Numbered from the stretch's first letter, positions 39,444 through 49,816 are shown. The stretch is DNA of 64,000 bases from Thiosocius teredinicola (GCF_002009425.1 NZ_CP019936.1:3955297-4019296), one strand, 5' to 3'. Made by a program: numbers and translations. Notes: generated by a model from the letters alone, not told the origin.

Positions 39444-42400
39444 AACGTTGTATCCGCAAGCAGTGTGTAAATGTTCTCAAGCAACTCGGCTTCCTGGTAA
39501 GGCTTACCGAGGTAGCGCTTGACGCCCAACTCCATCGCGCGATTGCGGTGTTTGTCACCGGTACGCGACGTGATCATGATGATCGGGATATCGGCCAGTT
39601 CCGGCGTACTACGCATGTGGCGCGCCAGCTCGTAGCCGTCCATCCGCGGCATCTCGATATCCAGCAGCATGATGTCCGGACGATGGTCCTGCAGCACGGT
39701 GACCGCGTCGACACCGTCTTTGGCGGTTACCACATGCATGTTGTGGCGCTCCAACAGACGGCTGGTGACCTTACGTACCGTGATCGAGTCATCGACCACC
39801 ATAACGGTGATGCCCTTGCTCTCCGGCTCGGCCGTCTCGACGACCTCGGTCGACGGATGCTGCGCGCTATCCATACGCACCAGGGCGTTCACATCGAGGA
39901 TCAGCGCAATCTGACCGTCTGCCAGGATGGTGCCGCCGGTATACCAGCGCACCGTGCTCAACTGCGCACCGATCGACTTCACCACGATCTGACGGTTACC
40001 CATCAGGCTGTCGACGTGGATCGCGACACGGTGTTCACCGGAACGCACCAGCAACAGCGGCAACCAACGCAGACCTTCTGGGATGTGCGGTGCCTGGGTA
40101 CCCAGCATCGAGCCCAGGTAGCGCACCGTGTAATCCCGGTTGTCGTAGGTAAACACGTCTTTCTCACCGGCGTAGATGGCACGCAGCTCATCGACGCCGA
40201 TGCGCACGACACCGTCCATGCTGCTGTGCGGCACGGCATACATGTCGTCGCCCAGTGTCACCAGCAGCGCATCGGTAATGGCCAGGGTAAACGGCAGGCG
40301 AATCGTGAAGCTGGTGCCGGCACCGGGCTGCGACTCGATATCGAGCGTGCCGCCGAGTTGCTTCACCTCGGTCAGCACCACGTCCATACCCACGCCACGA
40401 CCGGAAACCTGCGACAGCTCCTGCGCCGTCGAGAAACCCGGTTGCAGGATCAACTGGAACAGATCGTCGTCTTCGACCACGGCGTCCGCATCGATCAGAC
40501 CGCGTTCGACGGCCTTGGAGCGGATACGCGCACGATCGAGACCTGCGCCGTCGTCCGACAGGGTCAATACGACGTCGGTACCCTCGCGGCTCAACGACAG
40601 CGTGATGACGCCTTCGCGCGGCTTGCTATTGGCAAGGCGGGCGTTCGCATCCTCGATACCGTGCGACACCGAGTTGCGCATCAGGTGCTCCAGCGGCCCC
40701 ATCATGCGCTCGAGAATGGCGCGGTCCATGTCCTCAGCGCCGCCAACGACATCGAGTCTGGCCTCTTTACCGACCGTGTGGCCGGTCTGGCGCACGACAC
40801 GTTCGAGGCGCGGCACACGGCTGGCAAACTTGACCATCCGGGTGCGCAGCAAGGCATCCTGCAGGTCGGTGGTAACACGCGACTGCTGCAGCAGCAGGGT
40901 ATCGGTGTCGCGACTCAGGTCGGTCAGCGACTGACCGAGGTTCGACAAATCTTCCACGGTCTCGGACAAAGCACGCGAGAGCTGCTGGATGGTCGAATAA
41001 CGGTCCATCTCCAGCGGGTCGAAGTCGATATCGGTTTCGACCTCGCGCTCGTGGCGCGACAACACCTGTGCCTCGGTCTCGATCTCCAGGTCACGCAGCT
41101 GACCGCGCAGACGGTCGATGGTGGCCTGCAATTCGTTCAGGTTGAATCCGAACGTGCTGTTCTGCTGTTCGAGACGCGCACGGTAGATGCTGACCTCACC
41201 GGCGTTGTTAACCATCTGGTCGAGCGTCTCGGATGCGACACGAACGCGTTCACCGCTGCTGCCGGTCGCCTCCTTCTTTTCTTCCTCGGGGAACGGCCGA
41301 CGCGGTACGAAACCTTCGCCTTCCGCCAGCTGGTTACCGGACGGGAACTGAACCACGGTAGAGCGCGCCACCGCAGCTTCTGCGGCGGGAACCTCCTGCG
41401 TCTGCAGGAAGCTGCTGTCGCCGAGCAATTCCGAGTCGGTCAGCAGTTGCGAGTCGGTGACCAATTGCGAATCCGCAGCGCCCTGTTCCTGCAACAGCGA
41501 CTCAGGCTGTAGCAGCTCGGAAGGCGCCTCCAGGCTTTCCGCTTCCTCAACCGTCATGCCGGCATCTGCGGCCTCGGGCGCTTGAGCGGTAGGCTCTTGC
41601 TCAGGCTGTGCAGCCGGTGCAGGCGCCGCCGGCTCGCCGGCCGTCAGATCGCTCCACTCGCGACCATGCGCAGCCGCTTCCAGCCGTTCGATAACCTCGG
41701 GATGGGCCGCAGGCACCATGCCGCGAACCAGGGTTTCGACATCTTGCGCCAGCAGGTCGGACGCGTAGCGCACCAGGCCCTTCAAACGCTCATCGCCCTT
41801 GATACGCTGTTCAGTGATGCTCTCGAAAGCCGACTCCATCGCGTGGCTGAGATCGCCAACCGCTGCGGCACCGGCCAGGCGCGCACCGCCTTTCATGGTG
41901 TGCAGGGTGCGTTGCAGCTTGGCCACCGGCTCAATGTTGCCCGGCGCTGCGTCCTGCCACTCGTGCAGTTCGGCTTCCAGTGCTTCGAGCAGTTCGTTGG
42001 CCTCTTCGAGGAAGATCTCGACCAGTTCCGGATCGAGCGGCTCGGCATCCTCGTCGACCGTAGGCTCCGGCTCCTGCATCGCTGGCTCGTGGGCCACCGG
42101 CTCTTCGAAGACCGGCGTTTCGTCAAGCGGCGGAGCGGTGATTTCCACCGTCTCCTGGGTTTCCTGTTCGATGATGGCGTCTTCGAGCGACAGGTCGTCA
42201 CGGGCGCTCGAATCGCTATCGGCGCGCGAAGACATATCCGTGATCAGGCCGTTGATTTCGTCGCGCAGCGACTGCCAGCCAGGGACTTCGGTATTCGGAT
42301 CCTGAACGGTACTGACCAGATCGGACAGGATCTTGTGGCTACGGCCGAGCAGATCGAGCGTATCGATGTCGGTGTAGCGCTGCATGTTGCCCATGATGTC

Positions 42401-45400
42401 GCTGAAATCTTCCAGCGCGCCGGCCAGCTCCGCCATCGGTGCAACACCGGCGGTACGCGAGCTGCCACGCAGGGTATGCATGGCGCGACGAACACCTTCG
42501 TCGATCTCGCAGCTGCCGGCCTTGTCGCGGCAACGTTGAATGAAGTCGGCCAGCACACCCAGATGCTGCTGCGCCTCATCCAGGAATACCGTGTTCAGGC
42601 TGTTGGTATCGATACCGTTCGAACCATCGGCCTCTGCGAAGTGCGAATCCTCCGCCTCACTGTCGGTCAGGATCGACTCGTCAGGCACCGGCTCGGCGCT
42701 CAGATCGATCTCTTCCGATTCACCTTCGATCGATGCCGGGATTTCGAAGCTCTCGATGGCCTCACCCGACATCTCGATGGTTTCAACCGGCACCTCGGTG
42801 GTGGACTCTTCAGCCACAGGCACTTCGTCGATCGTGACTTCCGCGACCGGCGCTGCCTCTACCGTTTCCGGCTCGGCTGCCGGCGCCGTTTCGACTTCGC
42901 TGGGCGCAGCGCTGTCGGCGACCGCCACTGGTGCTGCCGCAGCGGGCTCGGGCTCGCCGGACGCAATCGCGAACGCACGTGCCGAGATTGCCGACACATC
43001 CGTCTGCGCACCCGGCTTGGTGCTTTCCTCGACCAGCGTCGGCAGGACGTCGACGACATCGTCCAGCAGCGCGAACAACGACGGCGTCGTCGCGACGGTC
43101 TGATCGATAACCCGGTTCAACAGGTTCTCGACCGACCAGGCAAACTCGCCGATATTGTTGGCGCCGACGATCCGGCCGCTGCCCTTCAGCGTGTGGAAGG
43201 AACGACGCAGCGTCGCCAGGGATTCGTTGTCGCCCTGGTCAGCGCGCCATTTCGGATACAGTTCCTGGATGACGTTGAGCTCTTCCTCGGCCTCTTCGGC
43301 AAACACCTCGAGGATCTCGGGATCGATCTCTTCCTCTTCAACAACCGGCGCTGCTGCAGGTTGCTCGGCAACCGGTGCCTCGGGCTCACTTGCCACGTCT
43401 TCCTGCGCCGGCTCCTCGGCCTGCGCCTCGGGTTCGGAGGACACGCTCAAGCCTGCCGCGGCCCACTCGAGAGTCGGCGTTTCGACCGGCTTGTCGGCAT
43501 CTTCAACGACCAGACCGCGCACATCTTCGTCGATCTCGTCGGACTCATCGCTTGCCGCTTCGAGCGCAGGCTGCTCTTCAGCCTCGTCGACAACGTTCAG
43601 CGACGAATCATTGGTCGCCTCGGGCGCTTCAAATTCGACAGGAGCGTTCGATTCGACCTGTTCAACCTCTGCTTCGGCCTCGGCAGCTTGCGCCTCCTGA
43701 GCCTTGTCCAGACCGCCTTCGACCACCGACAGCTCAACACCGGCGCGTGCCGACTCGCCGGTGCTCAGACCCAGCTTGGCCAGCGCATCTTCGGCGTACG
43801 CCAGAATGCGCTCGCGATCGGCACCCGGCTCGACCGCGGACTGCATATAGGTTTCAGCACTGATAACGACGTCTGCCAGGGCATCGCTTTCTTCGGCGCC
43901 CGGTTTGCCGCGCTCACCGCTCGCCAACTCTGAGATATAAGGTGCCAGGGCAGCCAGCAACTGGCCCGCCTCGGGCAGATCGAGCATGCGCAACACACCG
44001 CCGACCGAACCAAGGCGGGTCGGTACGTCGTTCAGCAGTTCGGTATTTTCCGGCTTCGCCAGGTATTCGAGGATGGCGTCTTTGGTTTTCGCCAGCTCGA
44101 CCATGGCCTCGTCGACGGCGACGCGCAGGTGCTGCTGCATCTCGCCCTGCGACAGCGCATGGGTCAGCGCGCCTTCGGACGGTGCATCGAAATCGGCAGC
44201 CGCTTCACCGCCACCGGCGAGATTCGACAGTGACGACTCGACGTACAGCAACTCGCTGGCGAGCGCCATCAGCCGATCGTCGGCCATCGGCTCGCCGCTA
44301 TTTTCGACAGCGGCGAGTTCGTCACCCCGATGCTTCAGGCGGGTACGCAATTCACCGCGACCGACCATGCCGAGCGTGTCGCCGATCCGCTGGATCGGTT
44401 GCGCCAGCGCCGTCAAACGGTCGATCTGGGCGCGGTCGCCGCGGATGTACAGATCGAGCTGGTCTTTGACACTGCGCAGATCCTGCGCGAGCGCCTCGGC
44501 GACCGCCTCGAACATGTCCTGACCCGGTCCGCTCAGCAGGCCGGTGGCGTCGCCACTATCACCATGTTCCGGGAAGCTGTTGGCCAGATCGGCTGCTTCT
44601 TTGACGGCGACCACCGACGGTGCGGTGGACGACGAACGGGCGATGTAATACAGCAGGTTTTTGAGCAGATCGACCGGGAAATCGAGCATGGCCGATTCTT
44701 CGCCCTGATCGATCACCGTCTTGAACACGCGGTCGATCTTGCCGAACAGCGGCTTGACCGCTATCGCGGGTTCTTCGTTGTCTTCGCGCAATGCGGTGGC
44801 CAATGCCTCGCCGGCATCGAGCAGCCGACGCATGCGGCTGGTACCGGTATTGCTGTTGACCGTGTCGAGCACTTCGATGATCTGGCCCAGCGCCGCATCT
44901 TCCTGCTGACCGCGAATCCAGAACAACAGGCCGCGGTGGTACTTGCTGCGCAGCTTCTTGATTACGCCGGGCAAATCGCGGTTGCCCGAACCCGGGCGCA
45001 CGGTATCGGCGGCAATCACCGAATCGAGCTTGGGCGCGAACAGCGACGATTCCGACACCAGCGGTGCCTCGCGCGCCGACCGCAGGTCGTTCATCAAGGG
45101 CAACAGGGCCAGCGGAATGTCCGCACCGCCCGCTTCGAGTTTCTCGAGGTAGCTCGGCAGCTGCACCATGCCGAGCATCAGTGCTTCTGCAGCAGCATCG
45201 GGCTGCTTGACGTTGCCTTGCGACATCGCCCGCGACAGCTTTTCCATCTCGTCGGCCAACATCGCGCCGCCGAACACCTGCACCATTTCCAAGGCGCCGT
45301 GCACGTGGTGCAGCAGGTCGACGCAGCCGCTGAGATCTTCCTGGCGGCCTTCGACGAAGTCCTCCAGGAGATTACGCGCCTCGCGTAGGTTTTGGTCCAG

Positions 45401-45454
45401 TTCGCCGCGGATCCAACGGAGCCCGCTACGGTCCTGACGCATTTCTGGCATCAT
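39440..45454 (-). CDS. chpA: Type IV pilus chemosensory hybrid kinase ChpA
   Basis: A 2004-residue CheA-type kinase that controls type IV pilus function through PilG and PilH. Order from the N-terminus: an HPt with a His-rich HHVHG motif (His49), an atypical FimL-like helical region (~160-420), a degenerate HPt whose acceptor is lost (LGSVGGVLRMLDL, ~480-495), then acidic Ala/Glu/Pro linkers alternating with three canonical HPts: His754 (HTLKGSGR), His993 (HTLRGSSR) and His1185 (HTMKGGAR). The catalytic core follows (His1590 N-box HLMRNSVSHG, DDGAGLD, GFSTA, SGRGVGMDVV), a CheW-like domain (~1720-1860) and a receiver with Asp1932 (LLDIEMPRMDG). P. aeruginosa ChpA (~2472 residues) has more phosphotransfer domains. 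Starts 16 bases after pilJ. Confidence 0.96.
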   Translation of the reverse strand: MMPEMRQDRSGLRWIRGELDQNLREARNLLEDFVEGRQEDLSGCVDLLHHVHGALEMVQVFGGAMLADEMEKLSRAMSQGNVKQPDAAAEALMLGMVQLPSYLEKLEAGGADIPLALLPLMNDLRSAREAPLVSESSLFAPKLDSVIAADTVRPGSGNRDLPGVIKKLRSKYHRGLLFWIRGQQEDAALGQIIEVLDTVNSNTGTSRMRRLLDAGEALATALREDNEEPAIAVKPLFGKIDRVFKTVIDQGEESAMLDFPVDLLKNLLYYIARSSSTAPSVVAVKEAADLANSFPEHGDSGDATGLLSGPGQDMFEAVAEALAQDLRSVKDQLDLYIRGDRAQIDRLTALAQPIQRIGDTLGMVGRGELRTRLKHRGDELAAVENSGEPMADDRLMALASELLYVESSLSNLAGGGEAAADFDAPSEGALTHALSQGEMQQHLRVAVDEAMVELAKTKDAILEYLAKPENTELLNDVPTRLGSVGGVLRMLDLPEAGQLLAALAPYISELASGERGKPGAEESDALADVVISAETYMQSAVEPGADRERILAYAEDALAKLGLSTGESARAGVELSVVEGGLDKAQEAQAAEAEAEVEQVESNAPVEFEAPEATNDSSLNVVDEAEEQPALEAASDESDEIDEDVRGLVVEDADKPVETPTLEWAAAGLSVSSEPEAQAEEPAQEDVASEPEAPVAEQPAAAPVVEEEEIDPEILEVFAEEAEEELNVIQELYPKWRADQGDNESLATLRRSFHTLKGSGRIVGANNIGEFAWSVENLLNRVIDQTVATTPSLFALLDDVVDVLPTLVEESTKPGAQTDVSAISARAFAIASGEPEPAAAAPVAVADSAAPSEVETAPAAEPETVEAAPVAEVTIDEVPVAEESTTEVPVETIEMSGEAIESFEIPASIEGESEEIDLSAEPVPDESILTDSEAEDSHFAEADGSNGIDTNSLNTVFLDEAQQHLGVLADFIQRCRDKAGSCEIDEGVRRAMHTLRGSSRTAGVAPMAELAGALEDFSDIMGNMQRYTDIDTLDLLGRSHKILSDLVSTVQDPNTEVPGWQSLRDEINGLITDMSSRADSDSSARDDLSLEDAIIEQETQETVEITAPPLDETPVFEEPVAHEPAMQEPEPTVDEDAEPLDPELVEIFLEEANELLEALEAELHEWQDAAPGNIEPVAKLQRTLHTMKGGARLAGAAAVGDLSHAMESAFESITEQRIKGDERLKGLVRYASDLLAQDVETLVRGMVPAAHPEVIERLEAAAHGREWSDLTAGEPAAPAPAAQPEQEPTAQAPEAADAGMTVEEAESLEAPSELLQPESLLQEQGAADSQLVTDSQLLTDSELLGDSSFLQTQEVPAAEAAVARSTVVQFPSGNQLAEGEGFVPRRPFPEEEKKEATGSSGERVRVASETLDQMVNNAGEVSIYRARLEQQNSTFGFNLNELQATIDRLRGQLRDLEIETEAQVLSRHEREVETDIDFDPLEMDRYSTIQQLSRALSETVEDLSNLGQSLTDLSRDTDTLLLQQSRVTTDLQDALLRTRMVKFASRVPRLERVVRQTGHTVGKEARLDVVGGAEDMDRAILERMMGPLEHLMRNSVSHGIEDANARLANSKPREGVITLSLSREGTDVVLTLSDDGAGLDRARIRSKAVERGLIDADAVVEDDDLFQLILQPGFSTAQELSQVSGRGVGMDVVLTEVKQLGGTLDIESQPGAGTSFTIRLPFTLAITDALLVTLGDDMYAVPHSSMDGVVRIGVDELRAIYAGEKDVFTYDNRDYTVRYLGSMLGTQAPHIPEGLRWLPLLLVRSGEHRVAIHVDSLMGNRQIVVKSIGAQLSTVRWYTGGTILADGQIALILDVNALVRMDSAQHPSTEVVETAEPESKGITVMVVDDSITVRKVTSRLLERHNMHVVTAKDGVDAVTVLQDHRPDIMLLDIEMPRMDGYELARHMRSTPELADIPIIMITSRTGDKHRNRAMELGVKRYLGKPYQEAELLENIYTLLADTTL

Positions 45455-45470
45455 GACGATTAATCCTTGC

Positions 45471-47525
45471 TCAGGCCATTACGGCGTCTTCATCCGGCAG
45501 CTTAAAGCGCGCCACGGTCTGACGCAGTTGCTCTGCCATCTGTGCCAACGTCTCGATCGACTGGGTCGTTTGTTCCGTACCCTGCGAGGTCTGGCTGGTG
45601 ATTTGCTGAATGACATCCATGGTGTCGTTGATCGAGCCCACCTCGGCCGAGTGCTGACCCAATCGGGCGGCAATCTGCTGGGTAGCGCTTGCGATGTCCT
45701 GCGACACCTGTTCGATTCGTTGCAGTGCCTCACCGGCGTCTTCCGCCAGCTTGGCCCCGTTGACCACTTCCGAGGTACTGGATTCCATCGAGCTGACCGC
45801 TTCGTTGGTATCCGCCTGGATGGTTTTAACCAGTGCGTCGATCTGCTTGGTTGCGTTGGCCGAACGTTCAGCGAGTCGCTGAACCTCGTCCGCAACCACC
45901 GCGAAGCCGCGGCCCGCTTCACCGGCCATAGCGGCCTGCATCGCGGCGTTCAACGCGAGGATGTTGGTCTGGTCGGCGATGTCCTCGATCAGTTCCACGA
46001 TGTTACCGATCTCCTGCGAGCTCTCACCCAGACGCTTGATACGCTTGGAGGTCTCCTGGATCTGGTCGCGGATCGTGTCCATGCCGGCAATGGTGCGACG
46101 TACCGTCGAGCCACCGGCCGCAGCGATGTCAACCGACTCCTGCGCGATCTCGGCCGACTTACCGGCCTCGGTAGCCATCTCGCTCATCGCCTGGGACATG
46201 GTGCGCACCGTCGACGATGCCGTCTGGATCTGATTACGCTGGTGATCCGATGCCTCTTCCAGCTGCAGTGCGGTGCCTCGCGTTTCCTGGGCAGATGCCG
46301 AGACCCGCACCGAGGTTTCGTTGATCGTGGTTACCAGGCTACGCATCTCTTCCACCGCCTGGTTGACCGAGTCGGCGATCGCGCCGGTGATGTCTTCGGT
46401 TACGGTCGCCTCGATGGTCAGGTCACCATCGGACAAGTCCACCATCTCGTCGAGCAGTCGGCGGATAGCGGCCTGGTCACGCAGGTTGCGCTGGTCGGCC
46501 TCGTTGGTGCGGCTACGTGCGTCGCCGAGCATCGCGCCACCGAGCAGGATCAGGAACACCAGCGATGCGATGCCGAGGATGGTTACCAGCGGCGGGCCGA
46601 CCACGACCGGGCCGATCTTCACGGCATACAGATCGCTGTTGAAGGCCTCGGCCAGTTCACCGGTTGCGGTGTCCAGTGCGTCCGATGCCCACGCGACCTC
46701 ACCGGTGGCCTCAAGTGCCGGCAACACGCTCGGTGCGGTTTCGATGATCTCGGTAACGTGGTCGTTGACCGAACGATACAGCTTGGCGACTTCCGCCAAC
46801 TTGGCCTCGGCCTCCGGAATACTGATGCGCATAACGCCCATCTCGGCATCGCCGGCGAGCATACCGGTCAAAACTCGGCCGAAACGCTCGGCGTCACGGC
46901 TGAACTGGTCGATTGCCACCGCGGTGCCGGCGCCGCCGGACAGTACACGGGTCACGTTGTCACTCAAGCGCTGCGCCAACATGAGCTGGCGGGTAGCGAC
47001 ATAGATCTGTTGTTGGTCTGCGTTGTTCTTGACCAGGATCCGCACGACCTCTTCAGAGTTTTCCTGCAAGGCGGGAATCGCGAAGGTGATGACGTCGATG
47101 AACTCGCGGATCGACAGGATCGATTCTTTCTTTTCGAGGATCTCGTCGATCGGCGCACGCAAGGCCAGCCATTTGTCTTCGACGTCTTTGACCGGCGCAG
47201 ACATCGACTCCGGTGACGCCGGCGGCTCGCCATCGGCCGTGCCGTTCTTCAGTTCATCGAGCAGCAAGGTGAAGCGGTCACGCGTCTCGCCCAGCTGTTC
47301 GAACGCGTTCTGGTCACCAGCCGCCGCTTCGAGGGCGTACTTGGCGATCTTCTGCGACAGCACCTGCTGCTCGGCAACACGCTGTACGTACTGTTCACCG
47401 TGTCGCTCGATGGTCGAGACGAACACGAAGGCCGCAATGGTCGCGATAACGCTGATGACGACCAACGCGGTGAAGATTGGAATGGCGCGCTTGCCGCCAC
47501 TGGATTTTTTTGCTGTGCTTTTCAT
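45471..47525 (-). CDS. pilJ: Type IV pilus chemoreceptor PilJ
   Basis: The chemoreceptor of the Chp system, in the inner membrane, signalling surface contact or pilus state to ChpA. From ATG 47525 ([20 protein letters not shown]) it has 684 residues, close to P. aeruginosa PilJ. TM1 at ~17-37, periplasmic PilJ helices ([41 protein letters not shown]), TM2 ([20 protein letters not shown]), then HAMP and the signalling tip [20 protein letters not shown] and [20 protein letters not shown]. No CheR-docking pentapeptide at the end. No pilK methyltransferase gene follows it; chpA comes 16 bases later. Confidence 0.95.
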   Translation of the reverse strand: MKSTAKKSSGGKRAIPIFTALVVISVIATIAAFVFVSTIERHGEQYVQRVAEQQVLSQKIAKYALEAAAGDQNAFEQLGETRDRFTLLLDELKNGTADGEPPASPESMSAPVKDVEDKWLALRAPIDEILEKKESILSIREFIDVITFAIPALQENSEEVVRILVKNNADQQQIYVATRQLMLAQRLSDNVTRVLSGGAGTAVAIDQFSRDAERFGRVLTGMLAGDAEMGVMRISIPEAEAKLAEVAKLYRSVNDHVTEIIETAPSVLPALEATGEVAWASDALDTATGELAEAFNSDLYAVKIGPVVVGPPLVTILGIASLVFLILLGGAMLGDARSRTNEADQRNLRDQAAIRRLLDEMVDLSDGDLTIEATVTEDITGAIADSVNQAVEEMRSLVTTINETSVRVSASAQETRGTALQLEEASDHQRNQIQTASSTVRTMSQAMSEMATEAGKSAEIAQESVDIAAAGGSTVRRTIAGMDTIRDQIQETSKRIKRLGESSQEIGNIVELIEDIADQTNILALNAAMQAAMAGEAGRGFAVVADEVQRLAERSANATKQIDALVKTIQADTNEAVSSMESSTSEVVNGAKLAEDAGEALQRIEQVSQDIASATQQIAARLGQHSAEVGSINDTMDVIQQITSQTSQGTEQTTQSIETLAQMAEQLRQTVARFKLPDEDAVMA

Positions 47526-47629
47526 GATCCGGTTCCTAATCCTTAATATGCGACACGGCACTTTCCGCTGGCGACAGCGAAGTCGTTATCGACAAGGGAA
47601 ATTGCGCGCTGAAAATATGTGTTCATGAC

Positions 47630-48193
47630 TTACTGTGCGCCCGTTCTGAATTCGGGATCGGCCGCCAGGGCGGTCATGCTGAATACAGGCCACACTTCGT
47701 CGTCGAGATTGAATGCTTCGTAAACGTAGGCGCCCAACGCGCCTTTGATCCGGGCGTTGGTCAGGCGATCGCGCAGGTGGAAATGGCGCATGCCCTGCAC
47801 CGACGGCACCATCAGGCCGGCAACCAGCCCGCGCAGGCGCAACACCAGGATGCGGGTCGCCTTCGACGGCACGATCGCCTTCGACCCCAGGTAAACCTGC
47901 AGATCGATTACCGGCAGCAGGCCACCGCGCACGTTGGCCAGCCCCAGCAACCAGGGCTTGGCACCGGGCACACGGGTGATGCGATCCTGGAAAGGCAGCA
48001 TCTCGCTGATCTCGTTCATCGGCGCGGCAACGCGCACGCCGGCCACGTTGAAGATCAGTCCATCCCAGATATCGGTCTGCGCAGCGGTTTTCGGCAGGCG
48101 CTTGGCCGCCAGGTCGCTGCGCTTCTGGATATCCGCCAGCAACGCCATGACGTCGACCGGCGAGAGTGTGTTTTCTGCGAGTTCGATTTTCAC
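47630..48193 (-). CDS. pilI: Type IV pilus chemotaxis adaptor PilI (CheW-like)
   Basis: A 187-residue CheW-domain protein linking PilJ to ChpA. The start is taken as GTG 48193 (MKIELAENTLSPVDVMALLA), two bases after the pilH stop; the frame continues upstream but into pilH. Core: GLIFNVAGVRVAAPMNEISE, RVPGAKPWLLGLANVRGGLL, PVIDLQVYLGSKAIVP, and LVAGLMVPSVQGMRHF. Position between pilH and pilJ matches the P. aeruginosa order. A 104-base gap precedes pilJ. Confidence 0.93.
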   Translation of the reverse strand: MKIELAENTLSPVDVMALLADIQKRSDLAAKRLPKTAAQTDIWDGLIFNVAGVRVAAPMNEISEMLPFQDRITRVPGAKPWLLGLANVRGGLLPVIDLQVYLGSKAIVPSKATRILVLRLRGLVAGLMVPSVQGMRHFHLRDRLTNARIKGALGAYVYEAFNLDDEVWPVFSMTALAADPEFRTGAQ

Positions 48194-48195
48194 GA

Positions 48196-48558
48196 TCAGT
48201 TCAACAGGTCGCCGATCTTCTGCAACAGTTCGCTGCCGTCTACCGGTTTCACCAAGTAGCCCTTGGCGCCTTGGCGCATGCCCCACTCACGGTCGGTATC
48301 CTGGTCCTTGGTGGTTACCATAAGCACTGGAATGTGCTGGGTCTGCGGATCACGGCTCAGTTTGCGGGTTGCCTGAAAGCCGTTGATACCGGGCATGACG
48401 ACATCCATCAGGATCACGTCGGGCGTTTGCTCCTTTGCCGCTGCGATGCCGGCCTCGCCATCGGAAGCGGTAAACGCCTCGTGGCCACCCTGCTGCAGTA
48501 TCTTGGTCAGCACATGCTGTTCAGTCGGAGAGTCGTCAATAATGAGAATCTTTGCCAT
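48196..48558 (-). CDS. pilH: Twitching motility response regulator PilH
   Basis: A 120-residue stand-alone receiver, one of two outputs of the Chp system; in P. aeruginosa PilH counteracts PilG and acts as a phosphate sink or retraction control. Conserved residues: acidic pair in IIDDSPTEQ, Asp52 in LMDVVMPGINGF, Thr in LMVTTKDQ, and Lys in LVKPVDG. It lacks any output domain. It follows pilG by 42 bases and is followed by pilI after 2 bases. Confidence 0.95.
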   Translation of the reverse strand: MAKILIIDDSPTEQHVLTKILQQGGHEAFTASDGEAGIAAAKEQTPDVILMDVVMPGINGFQATRKLSRDPQTQHIPVLMVTTKDQDTDREWGMRQGAKGYLVKPVDGSELLQKIGDLLN

Positions 48559-48600
48559 GGTTTGATGCTTCTTTTCTTAAGTCCGCTTCTGCCACTACCT

Positions 48601-49002
48601 TCAGGCAGCTTTAGCAGCATGTTTCTTGATTGCTCCGAGCAGCTCGTCGCGCGTGAACGGCTTGGTGAGATACTGCTCGGACCCGACGATTCGACCACGG
48701 GCCCGGTCGAACAAACCGTCTTTACTCGACAGCATGATCACTGGAATGTCGCGGTACAGCTCGTTGTGCTTGATCAACGCACACGTCTGATAGCCATCCA
48801 GCCTCGGCATCATGATGTCGACGAAAATAAGATCAGGGTGATTGTCTGCGATGATCGACAGGGCTTCGAAACCGTCAGTCGCGGTCAGCACTTCGCAACC
48901 CGCTTTCTTCAGCAGCGTTTCGGCAGTACGACGAATCGTCTTACTGTCATCGATCACCATCACTTTCAAACCGTTTATATCCATCGCTTCTTCACTACTC
49001 AC
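48601..49002 (-). CDS. pilG: Twitching motility response regulator PilG
   Basis: A 133-residue receiver protein that promotes pilus extension and cAMP signalling in P. aeruginosa. GTG 49002 (MSSEEAMDINGLKVMVIDDS) is chosen because GGGGGA lies five bases before it; ATG 48984 is the alternative. Residues: DD in VIDDSKTIRR, Asp62 in IFVDIMMPRLDGY, Ser-Ser in IMLSSKDG and Lys in YLTKPFTRDEL. It is the first gene of the pilG-H-I-J-chpA-chpC operon and lies 33 bases downstream of a rhodanese gene on the same strand. Confidence 0.95.
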   Translation of the reverse strand: MSSEEAMDINGLKVMVIDDSKTIRRTAETLLKKAGCEVLTATDGFEALSIIADNHPDLIFVDIMMPRLDGYQTCALIKHNELYRDIPVIMLSSKDGLFDRARGRIVGSEQYLTKPFTRDELLGAIKKHAAKAA

Positions 49003-49035
49003 ACGTTCCCCCTTAGGAAGTAACGCTTGGTTTGT

Positions 49036-49770
49036 TCATTCATGCGGAACGATCGTGGTCAAACCCCACATCTGCCACATCTGCATACCGCCCCGGTAGT
49101 ACTTGATTTTGTCGCCCGGGTAACCGATCGCGAGCAGCCCCATGATGGCGCGCGGCGACTGGCCACATGCAGGTCCGTTGCACCAGATAACCAGGTCTTT
49201 GGCATCGGTGAAATCCCATTCTTCCGTCTTGTACTTGGCGTCGGTCAGACCCCAGTCTTCCAACGTCTTCTCAACCGTGCCGACCTCACCTCGCGGTTTG
49301 CCACCGAACGCCCGCAGCGCCGCGCCAAACTCCGGATCATGCGGATCCCGGTTGAACAACGTGAACGGGTAGTTCACAGAACCGGGGATCGTCCCTTTGC
49401 GAAACCACGACTTGGTGCGCGCATCGATCAGCACACCACTGCCGTCGCGCAACTGGGTTTCCATGAAATCGAACAATTCGGCCTCACCGATCGGCTTGAC
49501 GGTCGGATCGGGGGTCATCGGCTGGATACAGAAAGGCGGACACTTGCGACCGGTACGTGCGAAATAACCCTTGAGTTCGAAATCCGGGTCCTGAACGCGC
49601 TGGACCTTGACCGAACGTCCCTCGTGAATGACGTGCAGGAAGGGTTTGCTCGGCTGCAGCACGATACCCGGCTCGCCTTTGCCGACTTTCAGCTCGTCTT
49701 CGGCAAACACCGACAGCGACGCACCCAGTAAGATCAGCAACAGTCCTCGACGAAACAGCAATCCCATCAT
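49036..49770 (-). CDS. Exported rhodanese-like protein
   Basis: A 244-residue secreted protein with a signal peptide (MMGLLFRRGLLLILLGASLSVFA, likely cleavage after SVFA). The mature part begins with a beta-rich region (KVGKGEPGIVLQPSKPFLHV), a KCPPFCIQPMTPDP segment with two cysteines, and a rhodanese domain: LIDARTKSWFRKGTIPGSVN and the active-site loop VIWCNGPACGQSPRAIMGLL. Rhodaneses transfer sulfane sulfur, and this PPFCIQP-containing exported group recurs in sulfur-oxidising gammaproteobacteria (from memory). Placed directly before pilG on the same strand, but a role in pili is not implied. Its substrate is unknown. Confidence 0.85.
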   Translation of the reverse strand: MMGLLFRRGLLLILLGASLSVFAEDELKVGKGEPGIVLQPSKPFLHVIHEGRSVKVQRVQDPDFELKGYFARTGRKCPPFCIQPMTPDPTVKPIGEAELFDFMETQLRDGSGVLIDARTKSWFRKGTIPGSVNYPFTLFNRDPHDPEFGAALRAFGGKPRGEVGTVEKTLEDWGLTDAKYKTEEWDFTDAKDLVIWCNGPACGQSPRAIMGLLAIGYPGDKIKYYRGGMQMWQMWGLTTIVPHE

Positions 49771-49816
49771 TCAACCCCTAGAGACAACTTTGTGGTTAGC
49801 CCAGTTAATTCACGCA

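Noticed and set aside
39548-45388. Several long plus-strand frames opposite chpA (up to 783 codons)
   Set aside because: They are antisense to chpA, have biased composition and no recognisable domain; high GC content creates such frames.
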